Shown: positions 40,367 through 51,671 of the stretch, in pieces
Layout of the letters: each line of letters starts with the position of its first letter
Numbering within the stretch: the first letter of the stretch is position 1
NCBI GenBank assembly: GCA_023014485.1
Contig: JAJOZX010001074.1
Span: 1-64,000, forward strand
Reading direction: 5' to 3'
Length of the DNA stretch: 64,000 nt
DNA from: Bathynomus jamesi
Taxonomy: Eukaryota > Arthropoda > Malacostraca > Isopoda > Cirolanidae
The notes under the pieces: generated by a model
What the model saw: only the letters and a program-made list of their open reading frames with translations
The model's database searches: none
What the model was told of the DNA's origin: nothing
Translations under genes and position numbers: made by a program

Positions 40367-43084
40367 ATGAAACGACATTATCCATCAGGAGCTGAAAAAC
40401 GGAAAAAGAAGAAAATACAGGAGGAGAAGCTTTCCAGTAGCACAGGTGAGATGTACCACTTGTATATTCTTATGATTACAGTTCAGGCAACTAGGCTAGG
40501 TAGACCATCAAGCTAGGCAAGTGCTCAGGAATCGTGTAGAGTAAGCTAGTTTCTGTAATATTTATAATATTTTGAAATGTGAAATTTAATGGATCACATC
40601 ACCTCAAATTCTGTCCACACAGATCAATTATCAAACAAGATAAGAAAGAGTATTTTAGCAAAAATTAACAGAATATGTAATGTTATGTTCTTCTCAGGAG
40701 CACTACTGAAATATTTGGAAAAGCAATCCTCAGCAAAGCCTGATGAGCATCATGAGCCAACAGTAGGACCATCCTCTATGCAACCTCAAACACCAGTAGA
40801 AGTAGAGCCTGATGAACCAACAAGTGGCCCATCTTCTGTTCAGCTTCAAACACCACATACAGGCATTTCTACTGAGCAACAAGAACCAAGATCTGCTTCA
40901 CCGCTTGATCCGTATGACTGGCCAGTTGTCCTGTCAGATGCCTTGAAGACAGATCTGGCGTCTCGAGGACCATTTCAAATCAGTCCAGATTTCACATTCC
41001 CTAAAAGAGAGGACAGTAGAAGCGTTCATCACCATTACATGTACAGAACATTAATTAACGGGGGAAAAATAAAGCGAAGCTGGCTGATGTACTCTAGAAG
41101 GAATGATGCTCGTTATTGCTTCTGCTGCAAGTTGTTTTCAAGGAAGTCGTACAAACTAATTACGGATAGACTTTCAGACTGGATAAACGTTGGTTCGCTT
41201 CTGAAAGGCCATGAAAATAGTTCAGAACATGCAGATAACATAGCAACATGGAAGGATCTGGAACTGTGGCTAAAAACTGGAAGGACCATTGACCAAACTG
41301 AAATGTCATTAATGGAGGTAGAGCGAAGACGCTGGCGAGATGTTCTCACACGTCTTGTAAGTATAATCCAATTACTGGCAGAGAGAAACCTTGCTTTTAG
41401 GGGGTCTTCCTCTTGAAGGAGGTTGAGCTGCTTGCCAAATTTGATCCAGTGATGAAACAACACATCAGCAGAGTCGAAAGTGGCCAATATAGTCATTCAA
41501 GTTACCTCGGAAACATCATTCAAAATGAGCTCATTCGGTCCATTAGTGGGAAGATCTTGGCTGCCATTGTTGCAGAAATAAAACAAGCTAAATGTTACTC
41601 ACTCATTTTAGACTGCACTTCAGACATAAGCCACCAAGAACAGATGTCGATTATTATCAGAACTGTTAAAATGGGTGAAGTACCAGAAATAAAAGAATAC
41701 TTCTTGGGCTTTCTTGAGGCTTCAGAAAGTACAGGCCTGGGTTTATCAGTTCTAATTCTGAAGAGACTAGATGACCTGAATATTCACTTTGATGACTGCA
41801 GAGGGCAGTCATATGACAACGGAGCGAACATGAAGGACAAGAACAAAGGTGCTCAGGCAAGGTTATTAGAGAAGAACTGTCGTGCACTCTATGTTCCATG
41901 TGGCGCTCACACTCTGAATCTTGTAGTGGCTGATGCAGCTAAAGCTTCCACAGATGCCATCAGCTTCTTTGGCAACGTACAAAAATTGTACAACCTTTTT
42001 GCAGCAGCTACACAGAGATGGACAATCTTAAAGAAGCACGTGAACATAACACTCAAGTCTTGGAGTGAAACCAGGTGGGAGAGCCGGCTTAAGAGCAGTG
42101 AGGCTGTGCGATCGATACCAGAGCCACAACATCAGAGAGGCCTTGTTGGAAGTCAGAAACAATGCCACAGATGCCATAGCCAGGACTGAAGCACAAACAC
42201 TTGCAGAGGAGGTAGGGTCTTATCGCTTTCAGATTTGCACAGTAGTATGGTATGACATTCTTCATGCAGTTAACCATGTGAGCAAACTTCTGCAGTCTCC
42301 TACAATGCAGTTTGATGTGGCAGTCAACCTCCTCACAAAAACAAAAAACTCACTCACCAGCTACAGAAACACAGGTTTTGTTGCAGCACAAGTCGTAGCT
42401 AGGGACATATGTGAGGAAATGAATGTGGAGGCTGTGCTGAAGGAGAAGAGGCTCAGATCCACAAAAAAGCACTTTGCTTACGAAGCTCCTGACGAACCAT
42501 TTACAGAAGCCTTAAAGAGGCTGGAAGTCAAATTTTTCAATGTCGTGGTGGATTGTGCCATCGGGTCAATAAATGAGAGATTCAAAACATTAGATGATGT
42601 GAGGGACATATTTGGGGTCCTCCTAAACTTCACCACAATGAACAAGGAAGACTTGTCCTGCAAGTGTGAAAACCTCTTTAAGATACTGAGCTCTGGAGCT
42701 GACTCTGACATTGATGGAAGTGAACTGGCCCTCGAAATTAAGAACTTGCCGACTTTATCTTCACACAACATGACTGCATTGGAGCTTCTCTCCTTCATTC
42801 ATCAGAAGCAACTGGAGGAACTATACCCAAATCTCTGGGTTGCACTAAGAATTGCCTGCACTCTACCTGTGACAGTAGCATCAGCCGAGAGAAGCTTCTC
42901 TAAGATGAAGCTAATCAAGAACTACCTCAGATCATCAATGGGGCAGGATTGCCTCAGTGGCCTTGGCATCATAAGCATCAACAGGACGTTGGCAGGGAGA
43001 TTTCATATGATGATGTTATTGATGATTTCGCCCAGAAAAAATCTAGGAGGCAAAAATTTTGAAGATACAAACTGTTCTGTATAA
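40367..43084 (+). pseudogene. hAT-3 transposase (ZMYM1-like type), nested in hAT-2
   Basis: Exon 1 (40367-40445) reads MKRHYPSGAEKRKKKKIQ and is spliced (GT-AG intron 40446-40697) to GALLKYLEKQSSAKPDE. A TTF-type finger follows: SWLMYSRRNDARYCFCCKLF near 41080. A deletion with frameshift near 41415 removes part of the linker. The catalytic region has CYSLILDCTSDISHQEQM, FDDCRGQSYDNGANMKDK, YVPCGAHTLNLVVADAAK and ETRWESRLKS. Another frameshift lies near 42105. The C-terminus has LPVTVASAERSFSKMKLIKN (hAT dimerisation). A right terminus CTAGAAACGGCCCTG ends near 43425; the left terminus was not found. It is similar in sequence to hAT-1 but better preserved. Confidence 0.9.
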
Positions 43085-43485
43085 CTGTTAGCTATTACAC
43101 GATTGTATCGTAGAGTTAGTAATTGTTTGGTAGTTGATAATTGCATTATTTTTTATACATAGTTCTGTCATTTATTCTAAATAATGTATAAGCTAATTTT
43201 CAGAAATTTCATGAAGAGTATTTTCTGTTTGTCTTCTGAAAGTACATATTTGTTGTTTTGGACATAAATGGTTCATTAAAATTGTTTCATAATTGTTTTT
43301 TATTAACACAGCCTTTTTTGTATGTGTGTGCTGAAGTGATGTAGTAAGGCGTGAGTTGGTGGATGGAGGGGTGGGGCCTCAAATGGGTGTACTGCTTAGT
43401 GCCCCCTAATGGCTAGAAACGGCCCTGTGTAACTTCCTCCACCAAACAGAATATGGAAAAGAATAAATAAATCATAACAGCTTAC

Positions 43486-43539
43486 CTTCCTCTTTTTTAG
43501 TGTCACTGGAATTTCTCGGTCGCTGTCACTGTCTTCCAT
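43486..43539 (-). pseudogene. hAT-2 first exon
   Basis: The ATG at 43539 opens 18 codons (MEDSDSDREIPVTLKKRK) that end at a clear donor (AAG|GTAAGC). It lies just inside the right terminal repeat, and the second exon would be 3.7 kb away because another hAT sits in the intron. The exon is too short to identify by itself. Confidence 0.45.
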
Positions 43540-43940
43540 GGTGACACTTTCTCTCCTGTCAGGTCAGAAGCAAACAGTTCCGAGAATCCGAGTCTCTTGG
43601 CAGTTTTTACCTAAAATTATCGTGCTCTCAGCTTTCGAACCTAAAATTATCGCACAAACCGTAGGATAATAGGAAACGGTATCGTTTATTATGTCGAGGG
43701 TGAAATTATCGTACACACATGATAATTATCGCACGTTTGGCAACGCTGCTTACGATCTGCACACGTCTCGCTCTGGTTGCGATTGTTTTTCGGGCGATTT
43801 AGTTGCCTCAAAAAACATTTATATATACCGGGTTGCCCAGAAAAAAGTAAGCTATTGCTTTTAAGATTTTATTTCAGTTTTATAGAAAGAAATACAAAAT
43901 AATAATACATGTTAATAAATACTCCTGTTTATTGTCTATA

Positions 43941-44007
43941 TTATGACATCAAATACTCAAAATATCCACCACTGTGTTGGACACAAAGCTCCAAACGATG
44001 ACGCCAA
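43941..44007 (-). pseudogene. Mariner-like transposase, C-terminal end
   Basis: Minus-strand reading gives NWRHRLELCVQHSGGYFEYL followed by MS and a stop. The W-R-x-R-L-x-x-C-V-x-x-x-G-G-x-F-E-x-L ending is characteristic of Tc1/mariner-type transposases. The preceding residues (PQNFINRAFD) are at 44663-44700, across the CACTG element. Confidence 0.8.
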
Positions 44008-44010
44008 TTA

Positions 44011-44659
44011 CACTGCCCAACACCAATTTTGCTGATTTAATTCTAACACCTGTTTTTAGGTAACTTTGGTGTGCTGATTTAAAAAAATCACCTTAGTTTT
44101 TGCCTATCACGTCAGGTTTTCGAGCAATTAAATACGGATATTTTGGAGATATCGCATTTTGGCAGGGTTATGCCCAATTTTTTTTCTTTTCAAAAAATAA
44201 GTTTTTACATACTCAGAATCAGCATGGAAAAGTAAACAATTGTGCAGGGAGTGAACTTTAATATACAATGGTAATATTGACACATAAAGTGATTAAAAGT
44301 GTTTAAATAAGCAAAAAATGAATCCATGATCATGACGTCACGCTCACACCTGGGGAAATCACAGATACCCAAGCTTTTAATATGTTGTACATGACCTTTA
44401 GATTTAATGCACAGATTTGCGTATTCCACAGATAAAATTTTAACAGCAAAACAGCTGTTAACAGGTCTCAAAAATCATCAATTTTGATAAGCGCCCTTCA
44501 TGGATCACCCAAAATAGGCATATTGCATTGCACATTGCACGAAAACCTGATGTGATGGACAAAATCTAAGGTGATTTTTGAAATCAGCACATCAATATTA
44601 TCCAGAAACAGGTCTTAGAATTAAATCAGCAGCAAAACATGTTTTTTTGTTGGGCAGTG
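44011..44659. mobile_element. CACTG-ended non-autonomous element, TTA duplication
   Basis: The left end is CACTGCCCAACACCAATTTT and the right end TTTTTTTGTTGGGCAGTG. TTA lies on both sides (44008-44010, 44660-44662). The inverted arms continue for about 150 bp (gctgatttaattctaacacc on the left; tcttagaattaaatcagc on the right). CACTR ends with a 3-bp duplication suggest the CACTA (CMC) or Chapaev3 groups. No coding region was found. Its removal restores the mariner reading RAFD-NWRHR. Confidence 0.82.
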
Positions 44660-44871
44660 TTATCAAATGCCCTATTTATGAAATTTTGTGGTTATGGAAA
44701 ACTGATACAAACAAACAAACAAACACACAAACACTTTATTTCAGCCTCAAGAGGTACAAACATTATATAAGAGGTCCATAGAGGATTAAGAGATGGTTGT
44801 CTGGAGCACTGACTAAGTAGGCCAGTGAATCACTGTGTATAATGAACATACAATTGCCTACGCCAATGCTT

Positions 44872-46624
44872 CTAGATTTGAGATCTATAAAATATGTCGG
44901 AGACCAGTCCACTAACCATGGCTTCTATTATCTTATTGAATGACTCACCAAGCCTAGTGATAAGTCTAAATACAAAATTGGGAATGACACTAGCACAGTT
45001 AGACACCTTATTGACTACAAACAGCATACTGACACTAGAAGGAGCACCATTTACAAATCTTAGAGTCTTTAATATACTCCTAAAAATATTATTATATGCA
45101 ACATATAATTTCCTCAAATTATACATCCTGTAGTTCCACCACAGATGAGCTGTATACATTGGAGTACAAAAAGTTTTGAACAAAATCAACTTAACATCTA
45201 ATGTACACATATGAAATTTTCTAACTAAAGTATTTCCCTGAGCATATAATTGTCTACATTGCCTTAGAATATCAGTCATCTGAAAGATTATCTGTTAGTA
45301 TGTGGCCAAGATACTTAGTCTGGGTTACTTCTGACAGCACCCTACCATTCAATTGAAATTCAGGAAATTTTATATAATTTTAGGCCTTGGTCCTCATAAT
45401 CGTAACATGACTTTTATCAGGATTATATTTTATGTCGTTATCCTTCCCATACTTTCACACACCTTCAAAAGTGTGCTGAGCCTTTTTACAGATGGAGAAA
45501 TAAGAACTAGATCATCTGCATACATCAGATGATTAACAATCATTGTACCAATATAGCAGCCTATTTAGGTCAACTATACGCCCTTGACGATTGGTTAGGT
45601 TAAGCCATGATATTTTCGTTAAAAACACATTAATTATTTAAAGTGCTCTAATATGTTTGTTTTTCATGTCTCCAAAAAAAGAAAGTTATTTTTGAAATCA
45701 GTGACCAAAACTATATTAGTATACCGATTTTCATTAAAATTCGCTGCTAGCCCCCAAACGGAAAAGATCCGCCTATTTTACAGGTGTTCAGCACAACAGT
45801 TAGATTATCCACATAAACATTGAATAAGTAGGGGGATAGTATCCCTCCCTGCCTGACACCATTGGTCACAGAGAATGGCTCTGAATTAACCCCACCCCCA
45901 TCTTACAATCATTGTCTGGTGATTATACCAGAATATTAATATACGGACCAAGTAACCAGGTACATTACGATTTACAGTTTCATGAATAATTTGTCATGAT
46001 TAACACGATCAAATGCTTTAGAGGCATCCAGGAAACACAAAAATACATTAGCATCTAGAGTTTGGTATTTACAGATCATTTCCTTCAAGGCATACACACA
46101 CACATATCAGTACTGTGTTTCTTTTTGAAACCAAATTGGTTATCACTTGTATACAGGTAACATTCAAGTCTATTAATGAGTATATATTCAAACACCTTAG
46201 ACATAATACTGGCCAAGGCTATTGGCCTATAGTTATCTTTACTGTTGATTTTACCCTTTTTATCTTTTAGTACTGGCATCAAAACAACGAATAACATTGT
46301 ATCCAGCAAAACACCGTGTATGAATAAACCTGTAAAGCACAAAGCTAACAGAGGCACTAATCTGTCACTACTAAATTTCAGATGCTCAGCAGAAATACCA
46401 TCAATACCATATGATTTGTTACAATCTAAACATTTTATGGCCTGTTTAGTCTCAAATACACTAACTCTTATATCTGGACTATAGGTAGCATCACAATTAA
46501 CATTATTGTTCTTATATACAGAGTTACATAACTCACTGTAGTGTTCCTTCCATAATTTGACTATGTTCTCAGTCCCAGTTACATTTTCAATATTAGCAGG
46601 GAGAGACATTGTACTATTATTCAT
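44872..46624 (-). pseudogene. LINE-beta reverse transcriptase
   Basis: The 179-codon frame at 46624-46085 contains IKCLDCNKSYGIDGISAEHL, LMPVLKDKKGKINSKDNYRP, then IALASIMSKVFEYILINRL and DNQFGFKKKHSTD. Beyond a frameshift come FLCFLDASKAFDRVNHDKLF, then SVTNGVRQGGILSPYLFNVY and NHLMYADDLVLISPS, with the catalytic YADD near 45500. The frame at 45279-44872 is the C-terminal tail (CTLDVKLILFKTFCTPMYTA, then HLWWNYRMYNLRKLYVAYNN). The 204-bp insert lies between LNTC and KIGCYIGT. Several frameshifts and stops make it inactive. Confidence 0.88.
45567..45770. mobile_element. 204-bp Merlin-family-related insert, duplication GCCTATTT
   Basis: GCCTATTT is repeated exactly at 45559-45566 and 45771-45778. 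The insert starts aggtcaactatacgcccttg and continues acgattggttaggttaagcc, the module seen in D0, D1, D4 and the palindrome at 13844. Removing it and one copy of the duplication restores the LINE-beta reading VLNTCKIGCYIGTMIVNHL. It shows that the TTAGG module can move on its own with an 8-bp duplication. Confidence 0.8.
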
Positions 46625-46719
46625 TGTTTTTAATTCGTCCCAAAAGTTTCTTGGTTCTTACTGGCAAGCTTTCTAGCCAAAGCATCCTGCTTAACTCTCC
46701 TCATGATTTTTTATACATC

Positions 46720-47860
46720 TTAATGCATACTTGAACCTAGCATTAGCTCTCTGTTTTGTTGTAATACAGGGCCTTGCCTTGGCTTCCCTTGTTCACACCA
46801 CGTTAAAAAAGCATCTCTGGATGCATTATGAAGTTCAGCCACATAATCGCTCCAGCCAGGTCTACATGTATAATTTTTTCTCCTAAAGGTATTTAAATCT
46901 AGGCTAGCATTATTGAGAGAGAAGACAACTTGTTCATGCATGTCTTTAAATGCCAAAATATGTGTTTGAATTCTACAGTTTACAGCCTGACAAGCTAGAG
47001 CATCATTGGAGATAGATATATCATTTAGCAATACATCAGACTTATTAAAATACAATTGTTTGCCCTCATCATCAACTTTGGACCAGTCTAACTTCGTTTA
47101 CGTGTATCATTTACCTGTGATAGCATTGGAATACAATTAATGTCAAACTCAGTTAATAGGAGCATGTGGTCAGAACTAGCATAGGAGTACAAAATTGCCA
47201 TATTCAGAACTGCCTGATTTGCATCAGGTGTACAAATACAATGATCCAACCATGAAGGTGTGCCAACTATCACTAACCAAGTAAAGCTATCACCAGGAAG
47301 ACTGCACATGGATGAAAGGGTCAAGTTATTCTCTTCACAGAAGGCTTTTAAGTGGTTGCTAAACAAACAATTATCATTAAGCACATTAGCATTAAAGTCA
47401 CCAATAATAGCTCTAAGTGTCGTATCCAACTTATCAATAATACTGCTGACCTGCCCCAACTCCATGAGGTAATCTTCTTCATTATCAACTGCTTGAAAAG
47501 GCATATAGATACACAGAATTACAAATTTTTTGTTATCTACACAAATTTCTATTCCAGTTAGCCAGTTCAAACCAAGTTTTAATTAACTAATATATTTCCC
47601 ATACCCCAACCTCCATAGAATAGCTACCCCACCAGGTGGGTGGCCTGCAAGGAAACCAGATTGTTTATCTCTGGTGGCCTCTCCTATCCCATGAAAGTTA
47701 CTGGACAGGCTATTCATGTCCTTTAAGTCCTGTTTCTATAGCCATGTTTCCTGCAGACAGAGAATATCAGCATCTTCTAACAGTTTATCAATTATGGCCC
47801 GCCTGTGTTTGCTGTTATTGCCTAAGCTTAGGCCTCTACAGTTATAAGAGATTACCTTGA
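46720..47860 (-). pseudogene. LINE-beta endonuclease and linker
   Basis: Upstream reading on the minus strand gives YNCRGLSLGNNSKHRRAIID, then ADILCLQETW (47860-47700). After a shift the frame 47570-47088 holds LRAIIGDFNANV and YSYASSDHMLLLTEF. Q-E-T, G-D-F-N-A and S-D-H are the catalytic blocks of the exonuclease/endonuclease/phosphatase fold used by LINEs to nick target DNA. The frame 47055-46720 is the linker to the reverse transcriptase. Confidence 0.85.
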
Positions 47861-47869
47861 CTGTTGCAG

Positions 47870-48512
47870 TTAGGAAGATGCAGGAGTTCTGCCAGCCATC
47901 TCTACATGTTGAATTCCACTTATACCAGGCACAGCAGTTACAGTACTAGACCCAGCTGGATTTTCCTCCACAGTACGACGCATGATGTCTCCATAATTAC
48001 CCTCTCCAGCACTTGCGAGAGGGGCTGCAGGTGTTTTGCTTCCCTTCTTCTCATAGAACCGCCGTACATATACCCGTTCCGGCCATACTGCTGGATCCAT
48101 AAATACCCCTGGATCATCACAGACCGTTGTAACTTGAAAGGAACTGTACATAGTCCATCTGGAATCAGTTTTCCTACATGTAACCGAAGGTTCATTTATC
48201 TTCCACAAATGCCTGTAGCTCCTCGGCCATAAGATCAGGTCGAAATCTTGAGACGAAAATGTTTGCAGTCTTCGTTGGTACAGCCATCATACGATCTGTT
48301 TTGGCAGCCCCTATGATACCCCGCCGTTCTCTGCCAGCCTTTACCAAAGACTGACTCCCTCTAGCCGGTGCATGAGTGGGACCAGACCCCCTTGAGGGAC
48401 CACCACCATTAGCTACTGCAGTGGTTGCAGTTCTGGGAGGGTTCGCTCGTTTCCGGCCCCTCCTTACCACCATTGTCCAAGATGCCTCCTCATCATCAGC
48501 CCCGACTGCATT
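47870..48512 (-). pseudogene. LINE-beta ORF1, C-terminal part
   Basis: The frame coming from the LTR junction reads NAVGADDEEASWTMVVRRGR, then KTANIFVSRFRPDLMAEELQ followed by AFVEDK. After a frameshift near 48200 it continues as PAVWPERVYVRRFYEKKG to 47870. F-V-S-R-x-x-P-D and W-P-E-x-V-x-V-R-R-F-Y are typical of the RNA-binding ORF1 proteins of Jockey/CR1-like LINEs. The N-terminal part lies beyond the LTR retrotransposon at 53782-54204. Confidence 0.75.
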
Positions 48513-48517
48513 CCCAG

Positions 48518-48950
48518 TGTGATAGCGTGGGGTAGACACCCCAGTTAGGTTACTTAGGTTCTAGCAACAATCAAAAGCACTTACCGGTGCGTTGAATTAG
48601 ATATTCCTTTGAAAGCCTACCATTTGATTTCTGTGTCCCACAAACGGCCTACCTAACTCTCTCTTACATTACCAACTTAGAAGCTATAGACATTACCCCT
48701 AACTATACTTAAGTACGGACAACTTTCTACCCTATTTGTCACCTTAGAAACACCACCTAATTATACTCAGCACCAATAATTAGGTCAGATAGGAAAAAAC
48801 ATCTCTAGGCTAGCCCAAAACAATACGAACAGCCGCGTTGGTTCGTTTATGACTTGCTCTTGCCATTCAGCTTAGATTTAGTGATATTTCCCCTTTAGTG
48901 ACTTTTAGACTATATACATATATATATATATATACATACACGTCACCTCA
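48518..48950 (-). repeat. 3' LTR of the Gypsy-type element
   Basis: On the plus strand it begins TGTGATAGCGTGGGGTAGAC and ends CACGTCACCTCA (TG...CA on both strands). It is 433 bp, with a short (TA)n tract at 48914-48935. Confidence 0.93.
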
Positions 48951-48958
48951 CTCCTCCC

Positions 48959-50020
48959 CTACAAGTTTAGTCTGCCAGGGGGATGAGGGACCCTAGACGA
49001 CCTGCGGAGCGGGGTTGATGTAGTAGGATTAGGTGCAACCTGTATAGGTGGGCGAGTTGAACCATTTTCCGGAGGATCAGTTCTCTCTTCCGGAAGACTC
49101 TGGTCCTTCTGCAATTCACGTTCCCATATCTGGTCCTGATGGCGTTTAATAGAACGACCATCTTCTAGTTGGCACTTGAAGGAAACAGGGCCCGTTCTCT
49201 CCTGGACAGTTGCAGGAACCCATTTTGGTCCAGTCCCATAGTTGCGAATCATAACTGGATCATTAGGTTGCGCCTCTATAACTCTCCCTCTTTTAGTGTC
49301 ATGGTACAGCTTCTGTTTTTCCTGATGGCGTAAAACTCGTTGTTGTAACGTTTTGTTTGGACGTAACAAATCGAAAACTGAACGAATTCCCCGGCCAATC
49401 ATAAGTTTAGAGGGAGACACCCCCGTCGTGGTGTGAGGTGTTATTCGATATTTAAACAAAAATTTATCCAACACCACTTGCATTTCCTCCCCACGAGAAT
49501 GACGCAAGGCCGACTTGAAAGTACGGACCATGTTTTCCGGGAGACCGTTAGTAGACGGGTAGAAAACACTAGACCGGACATGTCTAATGACATTTAGGTG
49601 GACGAAGGAACGAAATTCCTCACTGGTAAAACAAGTACCATTGTCGGAAACCAGGACTATTGGTAAACCCCATCGAGCGAAAACCGAACGGAGTAAGCGA
49701 ATAGTAACACCCGAAGTCGTGGAAGTAGTTGGAAAAATTTCCACCCACTTAGAGTAGGCGTCCACAATGACTAGGAAATAAATATTATTTATAGGACCTG
49801 CATAGTCAACATGGATCCTATGCCACGGTATAGTAGGCCATTCCCAAGGATGCAGTGGACTTTTCCTTGGGAGATCTCTGTTCTCTATGCAGCTTTGACA
49901 GGAACGAACCAATGATTCGAGTTCTCCATCTAAACCAGGCCACCAGAAATAAGCTCTCGCCAGCTCTTTCATTTTTGTTGCGCCCATGTGTTCAGCGTGA
50001 AGTTCCTTCACTAAATTCAT
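48959..50020 (-). CDS. Gypsy-type integrase region
   Basis: The 353-codon frame begins in the zinc-binding region (ELHAEHMGATKMKELARAYF followed by WWPG and RSCQSC, an HHCC pattern). The catalytic core has HVDYAGPINNIYFLVIVDAY, VSDNGTCFTSEEF and NGLPENMVRTFKSALRH, giving the D, D and E of integrases. The C-terminus is basic and proline-rich. It integrates cDNA in the nucleus. It would normally be fused to the RNase H domain; a frameshift near 50000 separates it here. Otherwise it looks intact. Confidence 0.92.
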   Translation of the reverse strand: MNLVKELHAEHMGATKMKELARAYFWWPGLDGELESLVRSCQSCIENRDLPRKSPLHPWEWPTIPWHRIHVDYAGPINNIYFLVIVDAYSKWVEIFPTTSTTSGVTIRLLRSVFARWGLPIVLVSDNGTCFTSEEFRSFVHLNVIRHVRSSVFYPSTNGLPENMVRTFKSALRHSRGEEMQVVLDKFLFKYRITPHTTTGVSPSKLMIGRGIRSVFDLLRPNKTLQQRVLRHQEKQKLYHDTKRGRVIEAQPNDPVMIRNYGTGPKWVPATVQERTGPVSFKCQLEDGRSIKRHQDQIWERELQKDQSLPEERTDPPENGSTRPPIQVAPNPTTSTPLRRSSRVPHPPGRLNL

Positions 50021-51671
50021 TTGGAATAATCACTCTGTGGCCCCATAAGAGACAGCCATTTTGAATGGAAAGGCCAGACTGACGTTGATAAAAAGGCCGT
50101 AATTCACTCTCAACCTTAGTAGGCCAACCAACTGAGCAGAAATGGATGACCCTAGACAGAATAGGGTCTGATTTTGTCCACTGCTCTATTTGTACCACAG
50201 ATACTGGAGTGGATTCCAAAAACTCCACCAAGTGAACCCATTCTGTAGGTATAGGTACACAATCATTTGGATTTTCTAAGGGCAACCTACTTAGCGCATC
50301 AGCCGTACCTAGAAGTTTACCTGACCGATGTACTAAGTCAAATTTATAGGCTTGCAGAATCAGTGCCCATCGTTGAATCCTACCTGAGGCCATAACTGGA
50401 ATATTTTTATTAGGTGAAAATAAACCTAAAAGAGGCTTATGGTCAGTAATTAGTTTAAATTCATGACCCCATAGATAGAAATGAAATTTTTTTACTGCAA
50501 ATACTAAGGCTAATGCTTCACGTTCCACTTGTGCATATCGTCTTTCAGTCTCAGTTAGTGTTCTAGAAGCAAAACAGATAGGCCTATCTACACCATCAAT
50601 GTGGTGAGATAACACTGCCCCAATTCCATAAGAACTGCTGTCTGCTGAAACTACGAGAGGAAGTTTAGGATCATAATGCACTAGGAGAGTGGACTTTAGT
50701 AGTACGTCCTTGGAAGCCTCAAATGCTTCCTTTTGAGTTTTCTCCCATCTCCACTGTTCCCCAGATCGTAATAGCTTATTTAGGGGTTCAAGGAAAGTCG
50801 ATGCATTAGGCAACAATTTCCTATAAAAGTTTAGGAGACCTAAATAAGCTTGTAACTGTGTGATGTTTTGTGGAGGTGGTGCATTTTTTATTGCTTCTAG
50901 TTTATCCATCGTTGGATGAATGCCTGAGGCATCTATGCAGAACCCTAAATATGAAACCTCGTTAGTGACCCATGAACACTTTTCGCTCTTTAACTTAAGT
51001 CCGGCATCCCGGAGTCTTTTTAGAACCGTGGTTAATCTAGTTAGGTGTTCTCTTTTAGACGAACCTGAAATGAGAACATCATCTAGAAAGCAAAGTACCC
51101 CTGGAATGTGACCTAGAACTTGGTCCATTGTCCTTTGAAAAATACCCGGAGCCGATGCTATTCCATAGCATAACCTATTGTACTTATATAGGCCTCGGTG
51201 CGTATTTATGATAGTTAATTCTTTAGAGTTTTCATCTAAACTTAGTTGAGCATAGGCTTGGGACATATCGAGTTTTGTAAAATATTTACCCCCAGCAAGA
51301 GAGCTAAATAATTCATCAGGCTTGGGGATAGGATAGCAATCTAGAAGGACGGCTCTATTTGCTGTTAAACGGTAATCCCCACATAACCGCACGGACTTGT
51401 CCGGTTTTAGTACAGGAACTACTGGGGCAGCCCACTTAGCGTGTGTGACTGGTTCAATAATTTTATCTTTTAGCAGCCTGTCAATTTCTAAATCTACCTT
51501 CTCCCGCAGTGCATGCGCAATTGAACGAGCCTTACAAAATTTCGGAGTTACAGTAGGATCTACTTCTATGCAGACCTGATGGCCTTTTAGGTTGCCTACT
51601 TCAGGCCCAAAAACAGAAGAAAACTCCCTTAACAATGAGTCTATGTCAGATGGATATGAGAGTGTATGCAC
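49992..51671 (-). CDS. Gypsy-type reverse transcriptase and RNase H
   Basis: The 559-codon frame has KWAAPVVPVLKPDKSVRLCG, TKLDMSQAYAQLSLDE, CYGIASAPGIFQRTMDQVLG and CFLDDVLISG (catalytic LDD in place of the more usual Y-x-D-D). It is followed by an RNase H domain with VVSADSSSYGIGAVLSHHID, EREALALVFAVKKFHFYLWG and ITDHKPLL. A long linker ends close to the integrase. The length fits this region of Ty3/Gypsy pol. It is open throughout. Confidence 0.95.
   Translation of the reverse strand: MHTLSYPSDIDSLLREFSSVFGPEVGNLKGHQVCIEVDPTVTPKFCKARSIAHALREKVDLEIDRLLKDKIIEPVTHAKWAAPVVPVLKPDKSVRLCGDYRLTANRAVLLDCYPIPKPDELFSSLAGGKYFTKLDMSQAYAQLSLDENSKELTIINTHRGLYKYNRLCYGIASAPGIFQRTMDQVLGHIPGVLCFLDDVLISGSSKREHLTRLTTVLKRLRDAGLKLKSEKCSWVTNEVSYLGFCIDASGIHPTMDKLEAIKNAPPPQNITQLQAYLGLLNFYRKLLPNASTFLEPLNKLLRSGEQWRWEKTQKEAFEASKDVLLKSTLLVHYDPKLPLVVSADSSSYGIGAVLSHHIDGVDRPICFASRTLTETERRYAQVEREALALVFAVKKFHFYLWGHEFKLITDHKPLLGLFSPNKNIPVMASGRIQRWALILQAYKFDLVHRSGKLLGTADALSRLPLENPNDCVPIPTEWVHLVEFLESTPVSVVQIEQWTKSDPILSRVIHFCSVGWPTKVESELRPFYQRQSGLSIQNGCLLWGHRVIIPNEFSEGTSR

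Larger units (their letters stand above)
39478..43748 (-). mobile_element. hAT-2 element, perfect 8-bp duplication CTTACGAT
   Basis: The ends are CAGTGTTGCCAGATTTTCAG at 39478, and TTTGGCAACGCTG ending at 43748. CTTACGAT is repeated exactly at 39470-39477 and 43749-43756. The motif AATTATCG recurs at least three times within 80 bp of the left end and four times within 150 bp of the right end, as expected for transposase-binding sites. Two minus-strand exons remain (43486-43539 and 39570-39755). A second hAT lies between them in opposite orientation. Confidence 0.92.

Noticed and set aside
41113..41899. Minus-strand frames across hAT-3
   Set aside because: They are antisense to conserved hAT transposase blocks on the plus strand.
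47636..48232. Plus-strand frames at 47636-47860 and 47864-48232
   Set aside because: They are antisense shadows of LINE-beta endonuclease and ORF1.
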